Shown: positions 15,858 to 24,648 of the stretch, one piece after another
How the letters are laid out: the number at the start of each line of letters is the position of its first letter
How positions within the stretch are numbered: the stretch's first letter is position 1
Source: JAKLKS01 sp964370855
Lineage (GTDB): Bacteria > Planctomycetota > JAJSAM01 > JAKLKS01
Reading direction: 5' to 3'
Assembly: GCA_964370855.1 (NCBI GenBank)
Contig: CAYJMF010000017.1
Span: 1 to 54,109, forward strand
Length of the DNA stretch: 54,109 nt
Notes under the pieces: generated by a model
Database searches by the model: none
What the model saw: the letters and a program-made list of their open reading frames with translations, nothing else
What the model was told of the DNA's origin: nothing
Made by a program: the position numbers and the translations under genes

Positions 15858-17045
15858 ATGCCCTTCGATCGCAGGACCCTGGACGACCTCCCCCTCGCGG
15901 GGAAGCGCGTCCTCGTGCGGGTGGACTACAACGTCCCCCTCGGGAAGGACGGCACCGTCTCCGACGATCGCCGCATCGCGGCCAGCCTCCCCACGGTGCG
16001 GAAGATCCTCGGAGCGCCCGCCGCCGCCATCCTCTGCTCCCACCTCGGGCGCCCCAAGGGGGGGCCGGAGGCGAAGTACTCCCTCGCCCCCGTGGCGAAG
16101 CGGCTGGCGGAGCTGCTCGGGCGCCCCGTGACCTTCGTGCCGGACTGCGTCGGCCCCGCGGCGGAGAAGGCGGCGGCGGCGGCGAAGCCCGGGGACTGCC
16201 TCCTCCTCGAGAACCTCCGTTTCCACCCCGAGGAGGAGAAGAACGGGCCGGAGTTCGCGAAGGCCCTCGCGGGCCTCGCCGACCTCTACGTGGACGACGC
16301 CTTCGGCGCCGCCCACCGCGCCCACGCCTCGGTGTCCGGCGTTCCGGCCCTGCTCCCCTCGGGAGCGGGGTACCTCCTCGCCCGCGAGGTGGAGATGCTG
16401 CAGGGGCTCCTCCAGGATCCGAAGCGCCCCTTCGTGGTGATCACCGGGGGGGCGAAGGTCTCCGACAAGGTCCCCGTCCTGAAGCACCTCCTGCCCCGGG
16501 CCGACGCGCTCCTGGTGGGCGGGGGGATGGCCTACACCTTCCTCCGCGCCCAGGGGGTCCCCGTGGGGAACTCCATGGTGGAGGAGACGGCGGTGCAGGC
16601 GGCCCGGGACATCCTCCGGGACGCCGACGTGGAGGACGTGAAGGTGGTGCTGCCCTCGGACCACGTGTGCGCGGAGCGGCTCGAGGCGGGGCTCCCGACG
16701 AGGGTCGTCACGGGGAGCGTGCCCGCGGGCCTCATGGGCCTGGACATCGGTCCCGCCACGGTGGAGGAGTTCGCCGCCGTGCTGTCGAAGGCGGGGACGG
16801 TGCTCTGGAACGGCCCCCTCGGGGTCTTCGAGACGCCCCCCTTCGACGCGGGGACCCTGGCCGTGGCGCGCATCCTCGCGGAGGGCGGCGCCGTCACGGT
16901 GTGCGGCGGGGGCGACACCGCCGCCGCCGTGGAGGCGGCGGGGCTGGCGGACCGCATGACCCACGTCTCCACCGGGGGAGGGGCCGCGCTGGAGCTCCTC
17001 GAGGGTCGCGTGCTGCCGGGGGTCGCGGCCCTGGCGCGGAAGTAG
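15858..17045 (+). CDS. pgk: Phosphoglycerate kinase
   Basis: A 395-residue PGK, normal length, making ATP from 1,3-bisphosphoglycerate. Motifs: VRVDYNVPL, SHLGRPKG, LLLENLRFHPEEE, YVDDAFGAAHRAHAS, ITGGAKVSDKV, LVGGGMAYTFL, LWNGPLGVFE and CGGGDTAAAVE, with the usual VSTGGGAALELLEG tail. The start follows GGGAGGA closely. It lies between gap and rpe and its TAG merges into the ribosome binding site of rpe. Confidence 0.97.
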   Translation: MPFDRRTLDDLPLAGKRVLVRVDYNVPLGKDGTVSDDRRIAASLPTVRKILGAPAAAILCSHLGRPKGGPEAKYSLAPVAKRLAELLGRPVTFVPDCVGPAAEKAAAAAKPGDCLLLENLRFHPEEEKNGPEFAKALAGLADLYVDDAFGAAHRAHASVSGVPALLPSGAGYLLAREVEMLQGLLQDPKRPFVVITGGAKVSDKVPVLKHLLPRADALLVGGGMAYTFLRAQGVPVGNSMVEETAVQAARDILRDADVEDVKVVLPSDHVCAERLEAGLPTRVVTGSVPAGLMGLDIGPATVEEFAAVLSKAGTVLWNGPLGVFETPPFDAGTLAVARILAEGGAVTVCGGGDTAAAVEAAGLADRMTHVSTGGGAALELLEGRVLPGVAALARK

Positions 17046-17053
17046 GAGGAGCC

Positions 17054-17728
17054 CTGCCGTCCCCCGCGCGCGTCGTCATTGCCCCGAGCCTCCTGTCCTC
17101 GGATTTCGCGAGGATGGGGGAGCATCTCCGCGCAGTGGAGGAGGCGGGGGCGGACATCCACCACGTGGACGTCATGGACGGGCATTTCGTCCCCAACATC
17201 ACCATCGGCCCTCCCGTGGTGAAGGCGATCCGGAAGGCGACGCGCATCCCCCTCGACTGCCACCTGATGATCGACCACCCCCTGGCCTACGCGAAGGCCT
17301 TCGCCGACGCCGGGGCCGACGGGATCACCTTCCACATCGAGGCGAAGGACCCCGCGCGGGAGGTGGCCCGGGCCATCCGCTCCCTGGGGAAGCGGGTCGG
17401 GGTGGCGCTCAACCCGGACACGCCCGTGGAGCGGATCCTCCCCGTGCTCGACGTCGTGGACATGGTCCTCGTGATGAGCGTGTTCCCCGGCTTCGGGGGG
17501 CAGAAGTTCATGCCCGAGGTCCTCGGGAAGGTGGAGGCGCTGCGGGGGGTCCACGGCTTCGACGGGGACGTGGAGATGGACGGCGGCATCAACGCCGACA
17601 CCGTGGGATCCTGCGCCGCCGCGGGGGCCAACGTCCTCGTCGCGGGGACGGCGATCTACGGCGAGAAGGACATGGCGGCCGCGGTGGCGACGCTGCGGGC
17701 CAGGGCGGCGGCCGCGGCCGCGGGCTAG
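17054..17728 (+). CDS. rpe: Ribulose-phosphate 3-epimerase (probable CTG start)
   Basis: About 224 residues of TIM-barrel epimerase interconverting ribulose- and xylulose-5-phosphate. IAPSLLSSDFA near the N-terminus, HHVDVMDGHFVPNITIGP, DCHLMI, HIEA, VMSVFPGFGGQKF and EMDGGIN contain the metal ligands and catalytic Asp residues. No ATG or GTG precedes the essential IAPSLLSSD motif in this frame; the first ATG would remove it. The best candidate is CTG at 17054, four bases after AGGAGG, which makes this a non-canonical start. The gene follows pgk with 8 bases between. Confidence 0.92.
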   Translation: MPSPARVVIAPSLLSSDFARMGEHLRAVEEAGADIHHVDVMDGHFVPNITIGPPVVKAIRKATRIPLDCHLMIDHPLAYAKAFADAGADGITFHIEAKDPAREVARAIRSLGKRVGVALNPDTPVERILPVLDVVDMVLVMSVFPGFGGQKFMPEVLGKVEALRGVHGFDGDVEMDGGINADTVGSCAAAGANVLVAGTAIYGEKDMAAAVATLRARAAAAAAG

Positions 17729-17772
17729 GCGGGGCCGCGGGCGGCACGGACGCGGGGCGGAGGAGGACGGAG

Positions 17773-18588
17773 ATGGGCCAGTCCCGGGCGGGGAAGCGCG
17801 AGGCGCCGACGGGCCTCTGGACGAAGTGCGACGGCTGCTCCGCCATGCTCTACAGGTCCAAGGTGGAGGAGAAGCTCGACACCTGCCCCGAGTGCGGGGA
17901 GCACTTCCGCATCGGCGGGGCGCGCCGCATCGCCATCACCGCCGACGCGGGGACCTTCGAGGAGTTCGGGTACGAGCTCCAGTCCGGGGATCCCCTCGGC
18001 TTCACCGTGGACGGGAAGTCCTACGGGACGCGCCTCGTCCAGGAGCGCAAGCGCAAGGGCGTGAACGACGCCTGCATCATCGGCTTCGCCAACGTGAAGG
18101 GGCTTCGGACGGTGCTTGCGGCCATGGACTTCACGTTCTTCGGGGGTTCCATGGGGACCGTCGTGGGGGAGAAGGTCGCCCTCGCCCTCGAGTCGGCGCG
18201 GGACAACGGCCTCCCCTGCATCGTCTTCGCCTCCTCCGGCGGGGCCCGCATGCACGAGGGGGCCCTCTCCCTCATGCAGATGGCCAAGACCTCCGCGGCT
18301 GTGGCCTACCACCGGACGGGGCGGGCGCCCTTCATCTCCGTCCTGACGGACCCGACCACCGGGGGCGTGACGGCCTCCTTCGCGGCCCTCGGCGACGTCG
18401 TCATCGCCGAGCCGAAGGCCCTCATCGGCTTCGCCGGCCCCCGCGTCATCCAGGAGACCATCCGCTCCGAGCTCCCTCCGGGCTTCCAGCGCAGCGAGTT
18501 CCTCCTCCAGAAGGGGTTCCTCGACCTCATCGTCCACCGCCTCGACATGCGCGACCGCCTCGCGCAGATCCTCGAGTACTGCCTGTAG
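17773..18588 (+). CDS. accD: Acetyl-CoA carboxylase carboxyltransferase subunit beta
   Basis: A 271-residue AccD, which with AccA transfers the carboxyl group from carboxybiotin to acetyl-CoA. The N-terminal zinc ribbon is complete (Cys 19, 22, 38, 41). The crotonase-like carboxyltransferase core shows SSGGARMHEG, MQMAKTSAA, VLTDPTTGGVTASFA and GFAGPRVIQET. The length is near the bacterial norm. GGAGGA precedes the ATG. It is 44 bases downstream of rpe and probably last in the gap operon, linking glycolytic flux genes with malonyl-CoA supply. accA is not in the window. Confidence 0.96.
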   Translation: MGQSRAGKREAPTGLWTKCDGCSAMLYRSKVEEKLDTCPECGEHFRIGGARRIAITADAGTFEEFGYELQSGDPLGFTVDGKSYGTRLVQERKRKGVNDACIIGFANVKGLRTVLAAMDFTFFGGSMGTVVGEKVALALESARDNGLPCIVFASSGGARMHEGALSLMQMAKTSAAVAYHRTGRAPFISVLTDPTTGGVTASFAALGDVVIAEPKALIGFAGPRVIQETIRSELPPGFQRSEFLLQKGFLDLIVHRLDMRDRLAQILEYCL

Positions 18589-18617
18589 GAGGAGGGGTTC
18601 GCCCCCTTTCCCCCCCC

Positions 18618-20801
18618 TCACTTCCCGAGGAGGGCACCCAGTTCCTCCGCGGTCGTGACCGGCGCCCGGCAGGCGCCCCCCTCGCAGAGGTAGGCGGCGG
18701 GCTTCCCGTCCACGGGGCCGTAGCCGGCGAGCCAGGGGAGGAGCTTCGCCGTGCGATCCCCGTCGGGGCCCGGGGGGCGGCGGAGGATCACGGTGCGGGG
18801 GAGGAACCGGGCGGCGAGGGCCCGGTCCAGGGCCCGGAACCCCTCCGACCCCGGGTCCCCGGCGAGGACCACCTCCCGGGACGGGCCGAGGTCGAAGTCG
18901 AGGGCCATGAGGAGGAAGGGGGCCCCCATGGGGAGGCGGTCGAGGGAGCCCGAGAGGGCCTTCACCACGCCGCGCCCGGCGGCGGAGAAGTGGGGGTCCC
19001 CGGTCATGGCGCCGAGGCGCAGGAGGAAGCACGCGGCGGCGCTGTTCCCCGAGGGGACCGCCCAGTCGTCGGTCTCGCGGGTGCGCGCGAGGAGGTGGGC
19101 CGCGTCGGCGGGCGCGTCGAAGAAGGCCGCGCAGGCCCCGTCCCCGAAGAGCCGCGGGATCTCCCGGGCCGTCTCCATGGCCTGCTCCAGCCGGGCCGGA
19201 TCTCCCGTGGCCTCGTGCAGTTCGAGGAGGCCGAGACCGAGGAAGGCGTGGTCCTCGAGGAAGGCCGGGCCCGAGAGCCTCCCCTCCCGCCAGGACCGCC
19301 GCAACCGGCCGTCGGGCCGCATCCGCGTCCAGACGAAGTCCGCGGCCTTCCCCGCCGCGGCGACGTAGCGGGGCTCCCCGAGCACGCGGCCCGCCCGCGC
19401 CAGGGCGGCCACGGCCATGCCGTTCCACCCCGCCAGCACCTTGTCGTCGAGGTGGGGGCGCACCCTCCCCGCCCGCAGGGGGAGGAGCCGCTTCCTCCAT
19501 CCCCCGATGCGGAGGGCCAGGGCCTCCACCGTGATGCCGAGCTCCTTCGCCAGCGCCGCCCGCTCCCTCGGCAGGTGGAGGATGTTCCCCCCCGGGGGGG
19601 CCTCCTCGGCCTCCCCGTGGAAGTTCCCGCTCTCCTCCATGCCGAACACGCGGATCGCGGCGGGGGCCTCCTCGCCGAGGGCGGCCCGGATCTCCGCCGT
19701 GGTCCAGAGGTAGAACTTCCCCTCCACGCCCTCGCTATCGGCGTCCTCGGCGCTGAAGAGGCCGCCCCCGGGGTGGGCCATGTCGCGCAGCAGGTAGTCG
19801 AGGGTCTCCGTCGCGGTGCGCGCGAACTCCTCCTCGCCCGTCGCCTGGAATGCCTCCACGAAGGCCGTGGCGAGGAGCGCCTGGTCGTAGAGCATCTTCT
19901 CGAAGTGGGGGACGAGCCACGTCCCGTCCGTCGAGTAGCGGTGGAAACCGCCGCCCACCTGGTCGTGCATCCCGCCCCGCGCCATGGCGCGGAGCGTCGA
20001 GAGCGCCATCTCCCGGCCCCCGGCGAGGCCCGGCCTGTCCGCGGCCTGCAGGAGGAAGGAGAGGGCGTGGGCGCGGGGGAACTTCGGGGCCTCGCCGAAC
20101 CCCCCGCGGGCCGCGTCGTAGCGGCCCTGGAACTGCCGCACCGCGGCGGCCAGGGTCGCCTCGCCGACGGCGGCCTCCCCGGGTGGCGCGAAGGCGGTGC
20201 GGACGAAGGTCTCGATCTCCCCGCCGGCGCGCCGGACGTCCTCTCGGCGCTCCGTCCACGCGTCGTGGATCTTCCGGAGGAGGGTCGGGAAGCCGGGCCG
20301 CCCCCAGCGGTCCTCCGGGGGATAGTAGGTGCCGAGGAAGAAGGGGCGGAGGTCGTGGTCGAGGAAGGCCGTCAGCGGCCACCCTCCTCCCTGGCCCGTG
20401 GCCTGCACGGCGGTCATGTAGACGGCGTCCACGTCGGGGCGCTCCTCGCGGTCCACCTTGATGGAGACGAAGTGGGCGGCGAGGTAGGCGGCGATCTCCT
20501 CGTCCTCGAAGGACTCCCGCTCCATGACGTGGCACCAGTGGCAGGTGGAGTAGCCGATGGAGAGGAAGATGGGCTTGTCCTCGGCCTTCGCCTTCGCGAA
20601 GGCCTCCTCCCCCCAGGGGTGCCAGTCCACGGGGTTGTGGGCGTGCTGGAGGAGATAGGGGCTCGACTCCTTCGCGAGGCGGTTGGTGTGCTTCGGCTTC
20701 TCGGGCGTGGTCACGGGAGGGGCTCCCTTCGGGGGCGGGGGTTCTTCGGGGAACGCGGCGAGAAGAAGAAGGAGGAGGACGGGAAGGCGCACGGGCCCCA
20801 C
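18618..20801 (-). CDS. Secreted DUF255 thioredoxin-like protein (YyaL/SPATA20 family)
   Basis: A 727-residue protein of the DUF255 family. Residues 1-17 look like a signal peptide. Then comes the family block NRLAKESSPYLLQHAHNPVDW, with the redox-like motif C87-HWC90-H inside STCHWCHVMERESF. The rest is an alpha/alpha-toroid like N-acylglucosamine epimerases (WHPWGEEAF, GGWPLTAFLDHDLRPFF, GTYYPPED, GGFHRYSTD, HFEKMLYDQALL, EDADSEGVEGKFYLWT). The activity is not established for the family. The start is GTG at 20801. Most relatives are cytoplasmic, so the apparent signal peptide is notable. Confidence 0.92.
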   Translation of the reverse strand: MGPVRLPVLLLLLLAAFPEEPPPPKGAPPVTTPEKPKHTNRLAKESSPYLLQHAHNPVDWHPWGEEAFAKAKAEDKPIFLSIGYSTCHWCHVMERESFEDEEIAAYLAAHFVSIKVDREERPDVDAVYMTAVQATGQGGGWPLTAFLDHDLRPFFLGTYYPPEDRWGRPGFPTLLRKIHDAWTERREDVRRAGGEIETFVRTAFAPPGEAAVGEATLAAAVRQFQGRYDAARGGFGEAPKFPRAHALSFLLQAADRPGLAGGREMALSTLRAMARGGMHDQVGGGFHRYSTDGTWLVPHFEKMLYDQALLATAFVEAFQATGEEEFARTATETLDYLLRDMAHPGGGLFSAEDADSEGVEGKFYLWTTAEIRAALGEEAPAAIRVFGMEESGNFHGEAEEAPPGGNILHLPRERAALAKELGITVEALALRIGGWRKRLLPLRAGRVRPHLDDKVLAGWNGMAVAALARAGRVLGEPRYVAAAGKAADFVWTRMRPDGRLRRSWREGRLSGPAFLEDHAFLGLGLLELHEATGDPARLEQAMETAREIPRLFGDGACAAFFDAPADAAHLLARTRETDDWAVPSGNSAAACFLLRLGAMTGDPHFSAAGRGVVKALSGSLDRLPMGAPFLLMALDFDLGPSREVVLAGDPGSEGFRALDRALAARFLPRTVILRRPPGPDGDRTAKLLPWLAGYGPVDGKPAAYLCEGGACRAPVTTAEELGALLGK

Positions 20802-20831
20802 GGTACCCGAACCGCTCCGCCGCTGGAGGAA

Positions 20832-20965
20832 GGGGGATACGGTACCCGACCCGTTTCATCGGGGTTGGGGCGGGGGGGGGGGGGGCCGGGGGCCGGGGCC
20901 CCCCCCACCCCCCCCCCCCCCCCCCCCCCCCCCCCCGATGAATCGGGTCGGGTACGGTATCCCCC
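20832..20965. repeat. Long hairpin repeat, family A copy 2, with a homopolymer loop
   Basis: Arms 20832-20864 and 20933-20965 (33 bases each, two mismatches) repeat the arms found at 6157-6264 (core ATACGGTACCCGACCC). The loop is almost purely G then C and is probably artefactual. A partial extra copy, ACGGTACCCGAACC, is at 20800-20813. As in copy 1, the element follows the stop codon of a minus-strand gene (stop at 20977). Confidence 0.88.
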
Positions 20966-20976
20966 TCCGTATCCCC

Positions 20977-23901
20977 CTATCTCAGGGACTTGAGGAAGGC
21001 GAGGAACCCGCGGTCGAAGGCCTCGGCGCTCTTGAAGCCGAGGGCCTTCCAGCCGGGCCCCGGATCGTCGCCCCTGTAGTAGAGGGAGAGGTAGCGGAAG
21101 AAGTTCCGCCGTCCCGCGTCCCCGCACTCGTGGAAGAGGTAGAAGACCGTGGCGCCGGCCTGCTCGTAGTAGAGGGACAGCGGGGTCAGGTCGTGGATGA
21201 CGAGGGTGTCCCGCAGCTGCACCGGCTTCCCGGCCCTGTTGCCGAGGCCGAGGAACCCCCGCTTGCTCATGTCGAGCAGCTCCGAGGGCCGGAAGATCCA
21301 GTTCTCCGCGGCCGCCTGGGAGGAGGCGTCCAGGGAGGGCACGGTGCGGTCGTCGAGGAGCGGCCCCCGCCGGCCCATCTCCACCACCTGGTCCTCGACG
21401 AAGCGGGCCACCCCCTCCACGCACCAGTACCCCGGCGCCGCCGTGTCGGAGAGATCCCCGTCGGGGATGCCGGCCCAGCGCTGCTCCAGGAAGTGGTGGG
21501 TGATCTCGTGGGCGAGCACCGTGAAGAGGCCGCGGCCGAGGGCGTCCCCCTCCTTCCCGCCGGGGACGAAGAACCGGCTGACGCCCTCCCGCGGCGAGAA
21601 GAACCCCGCGGACCAGGGCATGGCGTGGCCGCCGCCGGGGAGCTTCTCGGCGAGGTACTCCTCCTGGGTGGCGTGGAGCCGCACGTCGAGGCGGTCCCCG
21701 TCCCCCCCCACGGGGCGGACCGCCTCGTCCCCGAGGAGGGAGGCGAGCACGCGCACCGTCCACTCGGCGTTGCGGAGGCAGGGCCCGACGACGGCGGGAT
21801 CCGCGGAGAGCGTGGTGAACCGGACGTGGTCGGTCCTGAGGACCAGGGCCCGCCCCTTCCAGGGGGGTGCGAGCCCGTCGAGGGCCGGGTCCCCTGCGGC
21901 GGCGAACACGCCGGCGGAGGGGAGCAGCTCCCGCGCCCACCGCCGCCAGAGGCGGCCGTCGGGGTCCCGGAGCGGGAAGCCCGGCGGCACGCAGGCGCGG
22001 CCACCGGCGGCGAAGTCGTGGCCGCCGGGGTGGAGGAGCTCGGCGTCGTCGAGGAGGACCGCCGCCGCCGCGGTGCGGCCCCGCTCGAGGCACCACTGCA
22101 CCGCGTCGAGGAAGGGCTTCCGGCAGCGGGAGCGGGCCGCCCCCTCCTCCGCCTGGAGGTTGCGCAGGACCCCCTCCGCCCCCTCCCGCCCCTGGACCGC
22201 CGTGAGGGAGGACTCCAGCGCGGCGACGCGGGCCGGGTCGAGGTCCCAGGCCCTCGCCTCGCGGAGGATCTCCCGGCAGGGGCCGACGAGGCGGAGGGTC
22301 GCCCTCTTGCGGAACAGCTCCTCGAGGGCGGCGTGCCACTCCACGAGGAGGTGGCGCCGCCATCCGAGGTAGATCCCCTCGTCCCCGCCGACGTGGAGGA
22401 CATCCCCCCCGGAGACGGCCAGGGCGACCTCCGCGGCGGAGCGGACCACGGGCTTCCCTCCCTCGGCCTCCACGGAGAAGCGCCCCGCGGGGAGCCGGAG
22501 CACGGCGCCGCGGAGCACCGTGCCGTCCCGGAGGACCAGCCCGTCGGCGCCGGGGTCGGGGGGCCCGGCGGGGGGGGCGGGGGGGGGGGCGCCGCCCGCC
22601 GGGGGCTCCCTCCCCGCGGTCCCCGCCCCCATCGCCGCCGCCGCGGGGGGGCCGCCCGGGGGGGCCCCGGCGAGGCAGAGGATCTCGCCGGACCCGTCCC
22701 TGCGGCCGAGCACCAGGAGGACCTTCCCGTCGCCGGCGGGGATGACCTCGCGGACGCTCAAGCCCTTCGGCACGTCCACGGTCCAGAGGACGCGGCTCGT
22801 CGCCAGGTCGAAGGCCCAGTTGCCGAGGTAGAGGACGCCGCGGGCACCGGACACCGGCCCCTGCAGGGCGCCGTGGGGGAGCTTCTCGTCCTCCACCAGC
22901 TTCGCCGTGCCCGCGGTCTCCAGGTTCTGGGAGATGAGGCTCCACTCGTCGTCGTAGCCCACCAGGGCCCCCTCCACGGAGACCGGATCGCGGATGAAGT
23001 CGCTGTAGAAGGCCCGCGACGGGACCGCGAAGTTGGCGAGGCAGCGCCGCTCCTCCCGGCCCCGGGGGGTGGTGGAGGCGGGGGGGAAGGGGATCCGGCT
23101 GTCGACGAGCACGTGGCCCCTGCCGGCGAAGCGGACGTCCATGCGGCCGCCGCTCGAGTACTGGGACTGGACCGGGGGCCCCTTGCGCTTCGAGGCCTCC
23201 TCCACGGGAGCGGAGCCCTTCTCGAAGCCGGCGCAGGTGGCGGTGAACAGGTGCATGCAGTCGTCCCAGAGGTTCGTGGCGCCGAGGAAGCCGCGGTCCT
23301 CCCGCCAGGCGATGCGGCCCCGGACGGGGAAGTCCGTGGCCGCCTTCCGGAAGGTCCCGGAATCGATGCGGATGGAATGGAGGTCCTCCCCGTCGGCGGC
23401 GAAGGCCCAGCCCCGCGCAACGACGGGGGGGCCCGTGAGGGGGGAGGTCTTGCTCCACCCGCTCCCGAAGCCGCTGGTGCGATGGGGGATCCCGCGGAGG
23501 CCCCCGGGGGTCCAGAGGAGGATCCACCCCTGCCAGACGGAGAGTTCCACCTCGTCCCCCTGCACGGAGAGGGAGCGGGGGGGGCAGGCCGGCTGGCCGT
23601 CGGCGATGCGCACCGCGTGCAGGTCCCCGTCGAGGAAGTAGCAGATCCCGCCCCAGCAGACGACGTTGGAGAGGGAGCGGAAGGGGCGCCGCCACGCCAC
23701 CACCGGGAGGGAGCGCAGGGGCTCGACGTCCACGGTGCGATCGCGGGCCGGGTTGCCGCCGACCTGGTTCCACTCCCGGGCCGAGGGATCCTCCCCGGCG
23801 GGGGGGGGAGGCGGCCCCGGGGCGGCGGCGGCCGGCGAGGGGGCGGCCGTCGTCCCGAGGAGCGCGGCGAGGAGCAGCGTGCGGAGATGTCCCGTTCCCA
23901 C
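20977..23901 (-). CDS. Secreted PQQ-propeller / HExxH metallopeptidase-like fusion
   Basis: About 974 residues. A hydrophobic N-terminus (LRTLLLAALLG) ending in Ala/Pro is a probable signal peptide. Residues about 40-415 read as a beta-propeller like PQQ-repeat proteins (LHAVRIADGQPACP, LHSIRI, LYLGNWAFDLATSRVLWTVD). A Pro/Gly linker (about 415-455) leads to a small SH3-like piece (LVLRDGTVLRGAVL), helices, and a gluzincin-type zinc site HEITH (798-802) with a downstream Glu at 829 (CVEGVARF). The layout resembles planctomycete DUF1570-like peptidases, but I cannot confirm membership. The start is taken as GTG at 23901, with a weak ribosome binding site. The substrate is unknown. Confidence 0.8.
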   Translation of the reverse strand: MGTGHLRTLLLAALLGTTAAPSPAAAAPGPPPPPAGEDPSAREWNQVGGNPARDRTVDVEPLRSLPVVAWRRPFRSLSNVVCWGGICYFLDGDLHAVRIADGQPACPPRSLSVQGDEVELSVWQGWILLWTPGGLRGIPHRTSGFGSGWSKTSPLTGPPVVARGWAFAADGEDLHSIRIDSGTFRKAATDFPVRGRIAWREDRGFLGATNLWDDCMHLFTATCAGFEKGSAPVEEASKRKGPPVQSQYSSGGRMDVRFAGRGHVLVDSRIPFPPASTTPRGREERRCLANFAVPSRAFYSDFIRDPVSVEGALVGYDDEWSLISQNLETAGTAKLVEDEKLPHGALQGPVSGARGVLYLGNWAFDLATSRVLWTVDVPKGLSVREVIPAGDGKVLLVLGRRDGSGEILCLAGAPPGGPPAAAAMGAGTAGREPPAGGAPPPAPPAGPPDPGADGLVLRDGTVLRGAVLRLPAGRFSVEAEGGKPVVRSAAEVALAVSGGDVLHVGGDEGIYLGWRRHLLVEWHAALEELFRKRATLRLVGPCREILREARAWDLDPARVAALESSLTAVQGREGAEGVLRNLQAEEGAARSRCRKPFLDAVQWCLERGRTAAAAVLLDDAELLHPGGHDFAAGGRACVPPGFPLRDPDGRLWRRWARELLPSAGVFAAAGDPALDGLAPPWKGRALVLRTDHVRFTTLSADPAVVGPCLRNAEWTVRVLASLLGDEAVRPVGGDGDRLDVRLHATQEEYLAEKLPGGGHAMPWSAGFFSPREGVSRFFVPGGKEGDALGRGLFTVLAHEITHHFLEQRWAGIPDGDLSDTAAPGYWCVEGVARFVEDQVVEMGRRGPLLDDRTVPSLDASSQAAAENWIFRPSELLDMSKRGFLGLGNRAGKPVQLRDTLVIHDLTPLSLYYEQAGATVFYLFHECGDAGRRNFFRYLSLYYRGDDPGPGWKALGFKSAEAFDRGFLAFLKSLR

Positions 23902-23996
23902 GGGGGGAGGATACCCCCGCGGCGGGCCCGGGCGCAGGGTCCGCGGCCCTCTTCCGCTCCGTGTGCCCCGGTCGTGCCCGGGTCTCGCCCCGGCGC

Positions 23997-24398
23997 CTAG
24001 TGGGGCGGCGGGGGAGGGGGGATGGCGCCCGTCGGGCGGGTGGCCATCTCGAAGGCCCCGACGATCTTCTCCACGTTCACGGGCTTCGGCGCGAAGACGA
24101 CGCCCCGGGGGAGGGGGGGGACCTGGTCCCGGGGCATGGAGGACATGACGATGATCCGGATCCCCGGCTTCGTGGCGACGAGCTTCGCCGCCAGCTCGTC
24201 CCCCTGCATCCCGGGCATCATGATGTCCGTGAGGACGAGGTGGAAGTCCCGCTCCTGGACGGTCTTCAGGGCGTCCTCGGCGGAGCCGCAGCAGTAGACG
24301 TCCCAGCCGAGGTGCCGGAACTGGAGGGAGAGGGTGAAGCCGAAGACGCCGGAGTCGTCCACGATGAGGACGCTTCTCTTGACGGCGGGAGCGGTCAT
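23997..24398 (-). CDS. Stand-alone CheY-like response regulator
   Basis: A 133-residue receiver domain without output domain. The acidic pair is in VLIVDDSG, the phospho-acceptor Asp in LVLTDIMMPGMQGDEL, the switch Ser in VMSSMP and the conserved Lys in FAPKPVNVE. The C-terminus is a short poly-Pro tail. It would receive phosphate from an unlinked histidine kinase; none is visible nearby. The ATG start is clear. It lies 95 bases upstream of the protease fusion on the same strand and may share its transcript. Confidence 0.9.
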   Translation of the reverse strand: MTAPAVKRSVLIVDDSGVFGFTLSLQFRHLGWDVYCCGSAEDALKTVQERDFHLVLTDIMMPGMQGDELAAKLVATKPGIRIIVMSSMPRDQVPPLPRGVVFAPKPVNVEKIVGAFEMATRPTGAIPPPPPPH

Positions 24399-24534
24399 GG
24401 CGGGTGCGGCCTCCTGAGCGGCGTCGGGACTTCCTCCGGCATCCTACCCACCCCCCGCGGGATTCCGCGACGACGAATCCCCGGTGCCGGAGGGGTGCCC
24501 TGCGCTCCGCACCGTGACCACGGTTCCGCGCGGC

Positions 24535-24555
24535 CGTGACCCCCCCGGGGTCACG
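24535..24555. promoter_or_regulatory. Small palindrome in a divergent promoter region
   Basis: CGTGACCCC and GGGGTCACG form perfect 9-base arms around CCC between two divergent genes (receiver gene and membrane protein gene). A further GTGACC lies at 24513. It could be an operator or a hairpin; the regulator is unknown. Confidence 0.4.
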
Positions 24556-24648
24556 CGGGGCGCCGGCCCCGGCCCCTCCGGGACTGGCTCCGCCGGGCCG
24601 GCTGTCGTATGGTTCTCCCGTCGAGCCATGGATCGAGGAGGCGGGCGC

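Noticed and set aside
17826..20993. 1055-codon plus-strand open frame
   Set aside because: It covers accD in another frame and the DUF255 gene in antisense; composition is low-complexity and no domain is visible.
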